Shown one piece after another: positions 34,441 to 46,617 of a DNA stretch of 64,000 nucleotides. Position 1 is the first letter of the stretch, and each line of letters begins with the position of its first letter. Origin of the DNA: Eretmocerus hayati. Its lineage: Eukaryota > Arthropoda > Insecta > Hymenoptera > Aphelinidae. Where the stretch lies: positions 75,968,186 through 76,032,185 of the forward strand of contig CM056743.1 of the NCBI GenBank assembly GCA_029851415.1, in the 5' to 3' direction. Below the pieces are notes generated by a model, which saw only the letters and a program-made list of their open reading frames with translations, ran no database searches and was not told the DNA's origin. The position numbers were made by a program, and so were the translations under genes.

Positions 34441-37172
34441 CTTGAATCGAAAAACAATCTTGTTAGACTGAAAATATCTGTTAAATCCGTCCGCCCAGTG
34501 AAACGCCGTAATAACGATCTCATAATCTGGCCGCCCAGTTGAATGCCGTATAGCAAGCTAATCCAGCTGTTCATTCGTATAGGCCAATGGGATTATACGA
34601 CATCAATTTTATCGTTTTCACAATCTTGAATGAATGTGAGCATTGTTAAACTCTATACGTGTTTATTTGATTCAATCAAGCGATTGAATACCGTTTTAAC
34701 AAAACATTGGTAGAGTATGAATGCTATGAAAGTATACTGATGTATTTGCAACAGCAGCATCAACGTGAGCAGCAAACGAATCTCTGTCTGAATGAGAGAA
34801 AGGAAGAGCGAGGGAGAGGGAACTCGTTGTGGAGGCGAGGACAATGATATTCGTGGCAGCGCACAGTGAGAAATCGAGGCGAACTCCTCGCCATTAGCGC
34901 TATGCTTTTAGATGACTGCTAGCGACCACGACTTTGTTTTGATTTCTCACTGTGCGGCGGTGGCGGTGGCGGTGGCGGCAGCGGCAACATAGTGAGTATA
35001 GAGTGAGGATGGGAACCCGTTGTGGAGGTGAAGAATGCGGTGGTGGGAGCGGGACTCGAAGCAACAGAGTCAGAGATCCTCGAGCAGAACGAAATATCGA
35101 GTATAGCGAGTATCTGGTTGGGGACGATACGTTGGCACATGGAGGAGCGCATATGCCTCAAGCATATATGTATGGCTCGACCAGCATATGAGCTTGTTTC
35201 AGCAATGTCGTAGGAGCCCTTGGATGTATTAGCATTGAACTCTGATACGGTCTTGATGTAGGGCTCGAGATCTGTAGGGCAATACCATGCTGGAACAGCA
35301 TAGAAGAAGGAGAGAGGGGAAAGTGACCGGCGCGTTTCTTGATTATGCCTGCAATGCTTCTCTCACTTCTGGTTTCCCCATGTATTCAAATGGGGAAAAG
35401 TGCCCAAACATAGTTTTTGGTCGGAAAAATTATCCTAAGGTAACTACTCACAGCTGACGAGGCCAGGTCCAAACAGCCAGTTTACTCTTTGAATTTTGCA
35501 ACTTCCAACATCAAATGGGGAATCAGCTCCAGGTTTTGATCAGGAAAGAGTACCAAACTCACTCCCATTGGGCCGTATTCTCAACAATTGTGTCCGACTA
35601 CAATATTTCTCACCGTACCTGAGCTCATTTTTAAGCCGTTCAAAATCCTACAAAAAAATTGAATTACGTCCAGTTTTGACAACTGGAGCCGAGCTATCTC
35701 GATAATTCTCAAAAAATGATTCCTGAGACTTTACGAAAAGGAGTACTCAACTTTCCCCTATCATTGAAAACGAAGTGAATCGGCGAAAAAGTACAAAGGA
35801 TCTCTGTTTCCACATTCATCAACGTGTAACTATATTTCGAGTTTCTCGTCTTACAGAACACTATGACCTCGCATTAGATGTTTCAGAAGGAAGGTCCCTT
35901 CCGTCCAAGTAGCATGGATTCGAAACGATTCCTTCTCTCTCAATTTGAGAAGAGAATTGACTAAAGGGTTACGCGGGATCTTACTCACCTGAGTGATGGC
36001 ACGGGGCAAGACTGATGAGCATTTAGACATATCCAAACCCCTCCCTCATGAATGGTATTCCCAATGATCCTAAAATGTATTGGTCGGTCACTCTTATAAG
36101 GAATGGAATCCTCATGCTCTTACTCCTTGGTCCCGTTGCTGATAGTGATCTAATTCAATTCCAATCCCTAGGCCGACGTCAACATACTGCGAGGTGGCGG
36201 TGAATTCGGAGAAAATATCCTGCATTCGGAAAGACTCATAGTTCACAGTCGAGGTGATCTCATCTCGAGTTCTCTGCAAACAACTTACCTGAACGATGCT
36301 GATATTTTCTCCGCAGTCTGTAACAGAATCTCTCTCGAACAGGATCTTCGGGAATCAGATGTCCCCTGTCAACTACTGCCTGCAGACAATAGATTGTCAG
36401 AGTGCATTTGTTGCGTGAACAAACATGGCATTACTTTCTTCACGGCTTGTGGGGACAAGTTTCACTCAACCTTACCATTCAGGGTGAGTTTCCACAGCTC
36501 TAGTAATAATGTCTGATCACGATAAGCAGCCCTCGATAACAGTTTGTTGGCGCACAGATGACTGATGATTGTGTGCGTGCATTTACGCGTGTGCAATGGC
36601 GCACGCTTCGCGGGGGCTCGGATGGCGTTGGGTTTGTACCCAGAAAGAATCTCTAAGTCACGGTTAGCGTTTGGCACCCACCCCTGCCCACATCCCTTAC
36701 GATGTCTGTGACAGGCATCATTGCACACCCTCTCAAAGGTAAAATCCATCCCTCAGGGTGCCTTGGTTGGGCTCGTATCCAGAGGGAAGAAGCTTGTCTG
36801 ATCCGGGGTATTTGCCCTGTTTATCCCTTGCCTCTTCTCATCATGGTCTCCCTCTAGTATGCCTCATCAGAACAGAAACTGGAAACGGAGCTGACGTTCC
36901 ATTGAAACATGAGTTATCATGTTGATGACATAAGGATATCTCTGATCTCTGACCTCTGCGACTTTTACTTTCACAGCCTAGCCGAATTGATTGCCATACA
37001 TTTTTCCGAAACAATCTGAAGAAATTCAAAAGACTCCGAAAGACCAGCAAAACTTTCGGAAATGACTGGTTTATCTCAGTGTCGGAGCAACTTCAGATTT
37101 CTTGAAGATTTGAGCACTCAATCTTTCTTCGGCCTCGGATATTGAACGTTTTTATGCATCAATACTATAATG
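34441..37172. other. Intergenic region, no gene recognised
   Basis: A short pair CACAGTGAGAAATC / GATTTCTCACTGTG (34866 and 34943) can form a stem. A (GGCGGT)n tract lies at 34955-34985. AGGGGAAAGT at 35317 and ACTTTCCCCT at 35750 could be ends of a small inverted element. Nothing else is identifiable, and short open frames lack known motifs. Confidence 0.35.
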
Positions 37173-38731
37173 TGCCTTCATGAAGCCTCTTGCCCAAGAG
37201 CAAAGAGGAAGAACTTTACGGTTTCACACCGGATGAGTTGAACGCTCACTTTGCGGGGGTTCCTGTCTCGCCTCACGAAAATATTGATGGAGCAATGGAT
37301 GATATTAGTTCGGCACCGGAGGAGGGGTTTAAATTCAAGCCCACAAATTTCAATGATGTAGTCCTTGCCATTGAACATTTCTCCTCCCAGGCTCGTGGGG
37401 CGGATGGAATACCCCAAAGCGTAATCGCGAAAGCTCTCCCGAGTATTGGTGATCTTATTGTACATATCTTCAATTCCTCTTTCGCTCATAGCGTTTTTCC
37501 TGAGGCTTGGAAGCAAGCGCAGCTGATTGCATTGAAGAAGACTGCAGCTCCATCAACGGTCTCGGACTTCCGTCCCATAGCGCTGCTGTGTTTCCTCTCC
37601 AAGGTTCTGGAAAAAATCGCACATGACCTAATCACGGAGTATTTAAAGATTGAGAAATTACTTGATCCGTTCCAGGCTGCTTTCAAGCAACATCTAAGTA
37701 CCCAGACGGCACTACTGAAGTCGACAGACGACATCAGGGTAGGGATTGACCGAAAGAAGATCACTCTGCTCCTATGCAAAGCATTCAACACAATTTCACC
37801 ATCCAAGCTACTGAGGAAGCTACGACATCTCGATTTCTCGAGATCGGCACTCCTGTGGATAAAATCGTATTTGCAGGGTCGCACCCAACAAATCACTTCG
37901 AAAGCAGGTAGATCTGATTGGCTAGAGATCAATCTGGGTGTTCCATAGGGGTCCGTTCTCGGGTATCTCCTCTTTAGTCTGTATGTGAATGACTTGCCCG
38001 GGCTACTGAGCGGAAAGTCGGTTAACCACTTTCTTTACGCGGATGACCTCCAGATTTCTCTACAAGTCGATAGAAAGAACATCGACCAGGGGATTGCTCG
38101 ACTAGGGGATATAGGTCGATTTGTTGCTGACTGGGCTAGAAATTCCGACCTGGGCTTCAACGCTGGGAAGACCGAGGCAATCTTTCTCAGTTCCGAGAGG
38201 AACGTTAAAGACTCGCGGCGCATAAACTTGCCAGGGGGTGAGATACAGGACGGAGTGTTTGTCCCATTCAGTGACTCTGTCGTGAGTCTAGGTGTTACAC
38301 TTGACGGCGAAATGACGTGGAAACCGCACATTGATCAATTAACTAAGAAAGTCAACAGAGCCCTCTACGGTTTGCAGTTTTCTAGGGCGTGTATCACCAG
38401 ACCACTCCGAGTTCGCCTAGTCGAGTCTTTGGTTTAACCGCATTTAGATTACTGCACGATCGTATACCTCGACGCCACGGACGAACAGCGGCAACGGATA
38501 CAACGACTGAGCAATCCATGTGTGAGATACATTTTTGATCTTAGGAGAAACGAGCACATCACCCCGTTCAGGGAGTATTTGATGGAATTGATGAACATTC
38601 CTAATCCTTAGAATCATTCGTGGACTCTTTCATATTATATGATATTAGTTCGTACCCTCGATATTGCTACCTGTACCACATAGGGTAATACCCCGAGGTA
38701 CCAAATAAGAACTAATCTAATCTAATCTAAT

Positions 38732-38733
<2 letters not shown>
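37173..38733 (+). pseudogene. CR1/Jockey-type non-LTR retrotransposon, copy A1 (5'-truncated, dead)
   Basis: Homologous to A2 at 45.0-46.4 kb. The reverse transcriptase frame starts at the truncation (KSKEEELYGFTPDELNAHF) and includes ARGADGIPQSVIAKALP and RPIALLCFLSKVLEKIAHD. The block that in A2 holds LVDFSKAFD has lost about 15 bp, removing the motif A catalytic aspartate (here LLLCKAFNTISP). In-frame stops follow at 37946-37948 (VP*GSVLG) and 38435-38437. The 3' part after about 38570 is rearranged. The element ends in a (TAATC)n tail at about 38712-38733, where an R1-like element begins on the other strand. Confidence 0.8.
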
Positions 38734-38769
<36 letters not shown>

Positions 38770-39234
38770 GTGGTTAGAGGGCAAAATCTGCCTCAGGATC
38801 CCTCGGATCCGTCCCCAGACACCGGACTGGTTCAGCTTACGCGGACTACGCATAACCCACGCAGGCCATACCAGGCGGGACACGGGTTTGGGTGGGCCCA
38901 CCTCTCGGTGGGCCCGGCCGTGTAATATCCCTCTCCCCTCGATGTCCGATACCTAGGGCATCGGGCAATCAAGAAGGAGATCCACCTGCATCTACCATCT
39001 CATCCCGGAACCGCGTGAGCATTACTTCAGGATGAGCGGCATGTCTCGCGCTCGATTGCGAGCGTTCCTCTTCTCCATCTTCTCTCTTCGGCCACTTGTC
39101 GGCATCTTCTATCTTCACTCTTCATTGTTCCCTCTCTTTCTTCTTTCTTCTCTCTTCTTTCTTCTTTCTTCCCTCTTCAGTGCATCAGATTCCTCCTGGA
39201 ATCATTTGGGCCTCTTCTGTTTCAATCGGCAGAG

Positions 39235-42200
39235 TCACTGTAATTCGCCTGCTTCGAGGCGCCTTACTTCCCTCTCTTTCTCCTCTTTGTGGGTCATCAC
39301 CAGCTTGATGTATCCGGTGAGTCTATCCCATGTCTCCTGGTTGCGGAGTAAGTACGGGACGAGATTCTCAGGTGTTAGTTGAGCACCCAGCCATTCATCC
39401 AGCTCGGCGCGCTCTCTCCGGGTGTCGCTGCACTTGAACAGGGCATGTTCGGCGTCATCCCATTCATCCCCGCATGACTGACATGCTGGGGTCCTCCTCT
39501 TCTTGAACCTGGTTAGATAGGAACCGAAGCAACCATGATCGCTCAGTGCCTGCGTCGTCCAGTAGTCCATCTCTCCGTGGGTGCGTTCCGCCCACTTGGC
39601 TACGTCACGGATCAGCCGGTGCGTCCATCTGCCGTTCGCAAATGGCGAATCCCACTCAGTTTGCCAATGCTCAAGGGTGGTTTCCTTCTCGTTGTCGCGG
39701 ATAATCTCCTTCATCGTCGGGGTGAGTACTCGTTCGGCTCCGATCACTTTCTGGCGGTCCCAGATCCTCACTCGCTCCGCGACGAGCAAGTGGATGGGCG
39801 GTGTACTCGCCAATACGTAAGCCGCATCTCCTGACACGGTGCGGTAGGCACGGATACTTCTCAGGGCCGCTCTCCGGTGGACAGGCCCCATCTTCTTCTC
39901 GATGATGGTCTTCTCTACTCTCTTTCCCCACACGGGTGCACCGTAGAGCATGATAGAGGTGCTGACGGTGTTGAGAAGTGCGCGCCTCTTTTCCTTGGGT
40001 CCTCCGATATTCGGCATCAGCCGTTGAAGCGCCGCACCAACCCTGCTCGCTTTTTGAGCGGCCTCCTGGATGTGCTTCTTGAACGACCACTTGTCGTCAA
40101 GCCATACGCCGAGGTATTTCAGCTCTGTCTTGCGTGGGATCTCTTGCCCGTTGATGTAAAAGTGGGGCAAGTCAAACTTCCTGCGTCTTGTGACCACGAT
40201 TGCTTCGCACTTCTTGACAGCAAGCTCTAGGAGCCTGCTGATCATCCACTCGTAGACTCGGGCCAGCGCCTCGTTTGCGCGTCTACCCAAGAGTTCCTCG
40301 TTGTCGGACCAGACTATGAGCCCCGCGTCGTCCGCGAAAGCCACTATTATGACTCCTTCGGGCAGTTCAATAGACAGTAAGCTGTCGTACTGGGTGTTCC
40401 AGTTGAACGGCCCGGAAACCGACCCCTGTCCAATTCCGGCGGACAGTTCCCGGATCTCTTGTCCCTCGTCGGTGTCGTACACGAGTGTCCTGTTCCGCAG
40501 ATAGTCACTCGTGATGGCTAGTAGATAGGGCGGCACTTTACCTGCTTGGGATTGATAGACTCGCTCCCAGCTCGCGCAGTTGAACGCGTTCTTTATGTCC
40601 AACGCAATAATGGCACAGAATCCTCCTCTTCCTTGGTATGGGTTCCCTACCGACGCTTGAACCCGCTCTTGGACCTCCTCGATCGCGTGCACAGTGCTTC
40701 GTCCCTTCCGGAACCCAAACTGCATTGGTGATAGCCCGCCGCTCTCTTCGTAGGCTTTTTCTACCCTGTTGAGCACCATCCTCTCGTACATTTTCCCGAT
40801 ATTGTCGAGCATGCTGAGAGGGCGTTGACCTCCTTGACCTTTAGGTATCAGGACCAGCTTCTGGCGTTTCCACTTATCCGGGAAATTTCCCGCGCTCAGA
40901 CAGATGTTGAAGAGGTCGAGGAGTAAATCTGGGTTGTATTTGAAGACCAGTTTCAGAGCCTCGTTTGGAATGCCGTCCAGGCCAGGGGCCTTGCCGTTTG
41001 GCAGCCTCTTCGCCGCTATGAGTAGCTCTTGCATAGTAAAGAGCGGGATGGGATCTTCGCTCTCGGGAGGGAATGTCACTCTGGGTTCTCCTGCTGGAAA
41101 GAGGTCTTCCACGATGCTGCGCAAGGTAGCTGCATCAGTCGGTGCTGGGTTGCCCCTCCGGGGTCGGACCTTGGACATGACCACGCGGTATGGCGTACCC
41201 CACGGGTCTCCATTGACCATGTCGCACAATTCACCCCAGCACTTCTCTTTGCTTCTCCGGATGGCTAGAACGAGAGCCTTCTTTGCTTCTCTGTACGCCC
41301 TATCATCTTCCCCCAGTGATGGTCGTTTTAGTTTCCTTGATCGCCACGCGGTTCTCCTTTTCTTATTGCTCGTTCTTCGTAGGGCTTTTATCTCGTCGGT
41401 GATCCAGTACTCTGGTTTCCTCCAAAAGCATGATGTTGTCTTGCGAGACATCGATGCGTCACAAGCTCTTGTGATGGTGGTCGTCACCATATCCACAGCC
41501 TCGTCCGCGGTGATGTTCATCGGGAGATCTTCGGCTGTTCCTATCGATTCCCGGAATTTCCCCTCATCCAGCTTGCGTACCTGCCACCCCGTCGGTCGCG
41601 GTCTGTGTGTCGTCTGTCTCTGTCTGTCAGTCCTAAGCCGAAACCGAATATGTTGATGGTCACTCAATGTTTCCGTGTCCAGAACCTCCCACGATGTCAT
41701 ACGTCCCATGAGCGACGGGCTCATGAACGTCAGGTCGAGGACCGAAGACGAACCTCCCTCCCTGGACCGAGTGTCGTGTCGGTGGTAGGTGATAACCCCC
41801 GTCTCGTTCGCGAGCACTAATCCCAATGCCTCCATGGCATCAGCGAGTATTACCCCCCGTCTATCACGCGGCCCCCCGCTCCAAGTCGGTTCCTTGGAGT
41901 TGAAATCCCCCGCGATTATAACTGGGCCCCCCCCATTGCCTCACATCCTCTTCTAGGTCATGGAGCTCTTCTTCGAATTCGTGCATCTTGAGCGACGGCG
42001 AATAGTAGCAGCTGTAGACTGCTGTGCCCTCTATGGTCTTTCGAGCGAAACTGCGGCCACTAACAGCTGGTCCATCCTCACGGATCGCAGGATTCATGAT
42101 CTGGATTACGGCTGTCCTCCAGTGATCGAATGTGGATCGAGAGAATTCGCGCTTCCGAGGCGGTTCGGAGATAATCAGAACATCGATCCCTCCTTCTTTG

Positions 42201-42268
42201 GCTACAGCGTGTAGGAGATCGTCTGCGTCCCCGCTCTTCCTGAGGTTGGCTTGGATGAAGCTAGCCAT
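39235..42268 (-). pseudogene. R1-like ORF2 endonuclease-reverse transcriptase, split by a +1 homopolymer frameshift
   Basis: ORF2 starts MASFIQANLRKSG at 42268 with an APE-type endonuclease (LIISEPPRKREF), which makes the target nick. At 41927-41934 the plus strand has eight C where the inverted copy at 47987-47993 has seven G. The extra base breaks the frame inside the endonuclease, just before the GDFNSKE motif. The remaining frame carries the endonuclease end (SSVLDLTFMSPS, DTETLSDHQHIRF), reverse transcriptase (GKAPGLDGIPNEALK, GFRKGRSTVHAIEEVQ, FADDAGLIVW) and a C-terminal CQSCGDEWDDAEHALFKC zinc motif. Everything else is open. Confidence 0.88.
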
Positions 42269-44141
42269 TTCTTCCCTTCCTGCGTCTATATGTGGTTCTT
42301 GCCTTCTGGTACGCAGTGCAGTTGCTGGCCCCAGATCTGTGGTCAGATTTGGACCCGATCGCCACACAGCTTAGGCATTTTGGTTTTTCCTTGCAAATCG
42401 CAGCAAGGTGCCCTGGTTCGCCGCATTGGAAGCAGAGTTTTGGTTTCCGTTCCTCTGCCTTCTCTTTTTTGCACCCCGAGGCCTTGTGCCCGTACTCTAA
42501 GCAGTTATAGCACCGTGGGATGCCACCCTTCTCGCGGATCCTGACTCTGCCCCATCCAACCTTTGGCTCCTTCCAGTCGAGGAGATGGTGGGCCAGTCTC
42601 GTTGCGATCGAGACAACAGCGGTTTGGGTGCCGCGGTAGCCACTCCGGATGGACTTGACTACAACGGAACCCTTCTCGTTTTCTGGTAGGGCCTTCGCGA
42701 GGGCATCCCGCACCTTGATTATGTCGACATCGTAGTCGACTCCGAGAACCTCGAGGGTCGTGCTGTTTGCTAGACAGTGGACAGCTCCTTCTTGCCCGAC
42801 GACTGGTGCCAAGGCTGCCTTGACGGCGGCGACATCGGTGCCCTTCTTGAGTTCAAGAAGGACTTGGCCTTCTTGGGTCTTGCGGATGCCCGTGACCTTG
42901 GAGCCCACTTCTTCATCGAGGTCATCCGTTTTTATCCTGCGCAGCATGTCTGCGTAGGTTAGCCCACCTTGTTTGGCCGTAACGAGGACGGCTTCGGGCT
43001 TCACCCTTCTTGGCTTCATTTTCGCTTTCTTCCCGGCGGCATCGTCCGATCTACCGCTCTTCTTTGCCCTTCTCGCTTGTTTCTTTGACACCACTTCCTT
43101 CCAAGGCCCATTCTGCTCGGGCCGATTGGGCGTTGATGTCGAGCGCGGTGTTCCGAGACCTCCCGGTGGAGGACCGTATCGCGTCGCCTTCGAACCGCGT
43201 TGTTTTCCCGGTCGCGATTCCGGTTTCCCTGCCCCCCTTCCCTGGAAGCCACTACCCGACGCGGCCGGTTTTCTTGTGACCGGAGGCTGCATATTCCCCC
43301 TCGCTTTCAGGGTCTTTTCCGTTTCGAGGAGCGTTGTCTCGAAAGCAGCCCGCTTCGCCTTGTCTGTCGCGAGTAGGCCTTCGAGCGCGTGGCCTATCTT
43401 CTTGAGCTCTTCGATGTCACCCTTGGTCCCTTCTGGATTGCTGGAAACAGACTCGGCTATTCCTATAACCAAGTTGAAGTGCTCGAGGAGGAGATATGTC
43501 TTCTCCTCCGTCTCTTCCCGGCACGTTTTCAGGTCTTCCCATTTCCCCATGAGATCGCCTGCCTCGTTTCCACTCCTCTGTCGTGCCGCATCTCTGGTTG
43601 AGGGGATGTGGTCAATCTCCACCCTATCAGGCACCTCATCGTGCACTCCCCTCTCGAGCAAACCGTTTTCAGGAGTCAGGATTGTTCCGTTCCCCTGGGA
43701 CCCTATAGTGGAGTCAGACTCGCTCGAGTCTGAGCTCAAGTTGACGGCGTCATCAACCTCGTTGCTGGGTTGCGTGATCTGGATCCTGATAGCGGGGTTG
43801 ATCTTCAGCAGCTTCTCTGCCGCCTCTCGTGCTTCTGCTGCAACTTTCGCGTTCATCCCTCGTTGGCTCGGAAATGTGAGCTTTGATTGTTTGAGCACTC
43901 GCTTCTCTGCTCCGTCACTCGGGCCCTTTCTCTTCCTGCTAGGGGTGAGCTCAGCTTCTCCATGGCGTAGGTTTTTTTCTCCCGCACCCTCCACCTGCAG
44001 CGTATTTCCATCGCTTGTAGCTGTACGCGTTGTTCCACCAGCCAAGTGTGCCACTGGTGGCGCGTTTTGCATCGTTGGGGGGCCCCCCCCCCCCAAGATC
44101 CGAATGGGGCCCCGCTTTACTTGGGGAATTCTTGCCGTCAA
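42261..44141 (-). CDS. R1-like ORF1 Gag-like protein with zinc knuckles
   Basis: A 626-residue protein with Lys/Arg- and Ser-rich N-terminal and central regions. It carries C-terminal CCHC knuckles CYNCLEYGHKASGC and CFQCGEPGHLAAIC, and a third Cys/His cluster starting CLSC. Proteins of this kind bind the element RNA and form the RNP. The last codons overlap the ORF2 start (ATGGCTAG contains both the ORF2 ATG and the ORF1 TAG), the usual R1-clade arrangement. The frame is intact. Confidence 0.88.
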   Translation of the reverse strand: MTARIPQVKRGPIRILGGGGPPTMQNAPPVAHLAGGTTRTATSDGNTLQVEGAGEKNLRHGEAELTPSRKRKGPSDGAEKRVLKQSKLTFPSQRGMNAKVAAEAREAAEKLLKINPAIRIQITQPSNEVDDAVNLSSDSSESDSTIGSQGNGTILTPENGLLERGVHDEVPDRVEIDHIPSTRDAARQRSGNEAGDLMGKWEDLKTCREETEEKTYLLLEHFNLVIGIAESVSSNPEGTKGDIEELKKIGHALEGLLATDKAKRAAFETTLLETEKTLKARGNMQPPVTRKPAASGSGFQGRGAGKPESRPGKQRGSKATRYGPPPGGLGTPRSTSTPNRPEQNGPWKEVVSKKQARRAKKSGRSDDAAGKKAKMKPRRVKPEAVLVTAKQGGLTYADMLRRIKTDDLDEEVGSKVTGIRKTQEGQVLLELKKGTDVAAVKAALAPVVGQEGAVHCLANSTTLEVLGVDYDVDIIKVRDALAKALPENEKGSVVVKSIRSGYRGTQTAVVSIATRLAHHLLDWKEPKVGWGRVRIREKGGIPRCYNCLEYGHKASGCKKEKAEERKPKLCFQCGEPGHLAAICKEKPKCLSCVAIGSKSDHRSGASNCTAYQKARTTYRRRKGRNG

Positions 44142-44410
44142 TGCTGGACATCATCTTCTTTCTTCTTCCAGGGCCTGGAATCGCATGCTGGCCGACCCCG
44201 GACCAGACCAGCACGGGTGTGGTGTGTTGTGTGATGCGTGTTCTGTATAATGTTGGTATGTCTGTGTAATGCTTGAGCAAGCGTAAGTATGGTGCGTGTA
44301 GAGTGTAGTGTGTGTGTTAGTGTAAGTGTAGGACTCGGGTCCGGAGGGGCGTCACTCCCTCAAGCTCCAAGTGCAACCCTAAGGTCACACCCAAAGCCCC
44401 CTACGGGGTA

Positions 44411-44419
44411 ATCTCTCTT

Positions 44420-44463
<44 letters not shown>
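44411..44463. repeat. (TC)n microsatellite flanking the R1-like insertion
   Basis: TCTCTCTTTCTTC is followed by a pure CT run of about 40 bp. It lies between the R1-like 5' end and the start of A2. Confidence 0.95.
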
Positions 44464-44465
<2 letters not shown>

Positions 44466-46617
44466 CACATGGATTGATCATATTTACGTAGATGACAATG
44501 ACATCATTACTGACTTTCAAAATAGACTCCTGCCCAGTTTCGGCAGGCACTCGGTCATAGACGTCACCATCAACGTCTTTACTCCCACTCCGCCAAAAAA
44601 TACCTTCACTTATAGGGATTTTCGTAACATCACTCCGGAGATGCTGAATGACCGTCTGCTTCGCTGCGACTGGACAGCTCTTGAAAATGCTGAAATCAGT
44701 TTGGAAGACGCAATTCACTGCTTAAATGAGAACTTGAAGACTGTTATAGATGAATTAGCGCCGGAAAAAACTATCAACCCGCGAAAAAATGATGCTCCTT
44801 GGATTGGTCCTGAGTTGAAGGTACTCATGAATAAGCGAGATGCGACGCGCAGGCGCTGGGAGCGGAATCAACGCAACCAGCGAAAGTGTCCTGAGCTTCA
44901 AAGTGAGTACTTCCGGCTTAGCGAAGAGGTCGACCTGCGCATGGAACAAGAGCGTAACTCCTTCCTTCAAAACCATCTCTCAGACGCTCTTGATCAACAT
45001 AAGAACATTTGGAAGGAAATGCGCAACCTCGGCCTCCTGCCTAAAAGCAAAGAGGAGGAACTTCATGGTTTCACACCGGATGAGTTGAACGCTCACTTTG
45101 CGGGAGTTTCCGTTTCGCCTCACGAAAATATAGAGGAAGCAATGGACGATATAAATTCGGCTTCAGAGGAGGGGTTTAAGTTCAAGCCCACAAATTACAG
45201 TGATGTAGTCCTTGCTATTAAACATTCCTCTTCACAGGCCCGTGGGGCGGACGGGATACCCCAAAGCGTGATCGCGAAGGCTCTTCCGGCTATTGGTGAT
45301 CTTATTGTACATATTTTTAACTCCTCTTTTGCTCATAGTGCATTTCCTGAGGCTTGGAAGCAGGCACAGCTAATTGCATTAAAAAAGACCACCGCTCCAT
45401 CAACGGTCTCGGACTTCCGTCCTATAGCGCTGCTTTGCTTCCTTGCCAAAGTTTTGGAAAAAATCGCACACGACCAAATCACGGAGTTTTTGAAGTCTGA
45501 GAAATTATTAGATCGCTTCCAGACTGGTTTCAGACAACATCATAGCACCCAGACAGCTTTACTAAAGTTGACCGATGACATCCGAGTAGGTATTGACAAG
45601 AAAAAGATCACCTTGCTCCTGCTTGTTGACTTCAGTAAAGCCTTTGACACAATATCACCATCAAAGCTGTTGAGCAAACTTCGAAATCTAGGCTTTTCGA
45701 GATCGGCACTCCTGTGGATAAAATCATACTTACAAGGCCGCACCCAAAAAGTTACTTCAAAATCTGGTAGTTCTGATTGGCTCAAAACCAATCTGGGTGT
45801 TCCACAGGGTTCCGTTCTTGGGCCTTTACTCTTCAGTTTATATGTCAATGATTTACCTGGTTTGCTTGACGGGAAGTCAGTACATCATCTTTTTTATGCG
45901 GATGACCTACAAATTTATCTCCAAGTCGAGAAATCTAAGATCAGAAGGGGCATTGCTCAGCTGGGAGAAATAGGACGACTTGTTGCTGAGTGGGCCAGAA
46001 GTTCCGGCCTGTGTCTCAACGCTGGCAAGAGCAAGGCAATCTACTTCAGTTCTGAGAGGAATATCAAAGATCTGAAGAGAATGGACTTGTCAGGGGTTGA
46101 GATACAGGAAGGAAAGTTCATCCCGTTCAGTGATACGGTCGTGAGCCTTGGTGTTACACTTGACAGTGAACTGACGTGGAAACCGCACATCGACAAAGTA
46201 ACTAAGAAAGTCAACAGAGCCCTCTATGGATTGCGGTTTTTTAAGGCATGTATCACCAGACCTCTCCGAGTTCGCCTAGTTGAGTCCCTGGTTCAACCGC
46301 ATATAGACTATTGCACGGTCGTGTACCTCGACGCCACGGACGAACAGCGGCAACGGATACAACGACTAAGCAATTCATGTGTGAGGTACATTTTTGATCT
46401 TAGGAGAGACGAGCACATCACCCCGTTTAGGGAGCGTTTGGGTTGGTTACGTACTGATTCGCGGAGAATGTACTTCGCAGCTCTGTTAATGCACAAGATC
46501 ATGCATTTAGGAGAGCCTGGCTACCTAGCTGCGATGTTCACCAGGTACCAATCTGAACGCCCCGCACGCGGTGATGCAGAAGAGCGGGTACTCAAAGTTC
46601 CCAATATGAGTTTCAAG
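44464..46617 (+). mobile_element. CR1/Jockey-type non-LTR retrotransposon, copy A2 (endonuclease end plus RT)
   Basis: The frame is open from the (CT)n edge, before the first Met at 44641. It begins with the C-terminal end of an endonuclease (WIDHIYVDD, RHSVIDVTI) followed by a linker. A full reverse transcriptase follows: ARGADGIPQSVIAKALP, RPIALLCFLAKVLEKIA, LLVDFSKAFDTISPSK, VPQGSVLGPLLFSLYVNDLP and FYADDLQIYLQV. The thumb region runs to PNMSFKRGGICSL, where it fuses into R1-like sequence. Motif A and YADD-type catalytic residues are present, unlike in A1. The 5' end and 3' end of the element are missing. Confidence 0.85.

Larger units (their letters stand above)
38735..44408 (-). mobile_element. 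R1-clade non-LTR retrotransposon, near full length, 5.67 kb
   Basis: Read on the minus strand: a 5' UTR beginning ACCCCGTAGGGGGCTTTG, ORF1, ORF2, a 3' UTR and a poly(A) tail (32 T residues at 38735-38766 on the plus strand). TAATCTC precedes it (38728-38734) and follows it (44409-44415), a 7-bp target duplication. The right flank continues into a (TC)n tract. Base composition is clearly more GC-rich than the surroundings. The only visible defect is one extra base in a homopolymer within ORF2. Confidence 0.9.

Noticed and set aside
42973..44250. 425-codon plus-strand frame opposite R1-like ORF1
   Set aside because: Antisense shadow of a GC-rich coding region; the minus strand has the zinc-knuckle protein.
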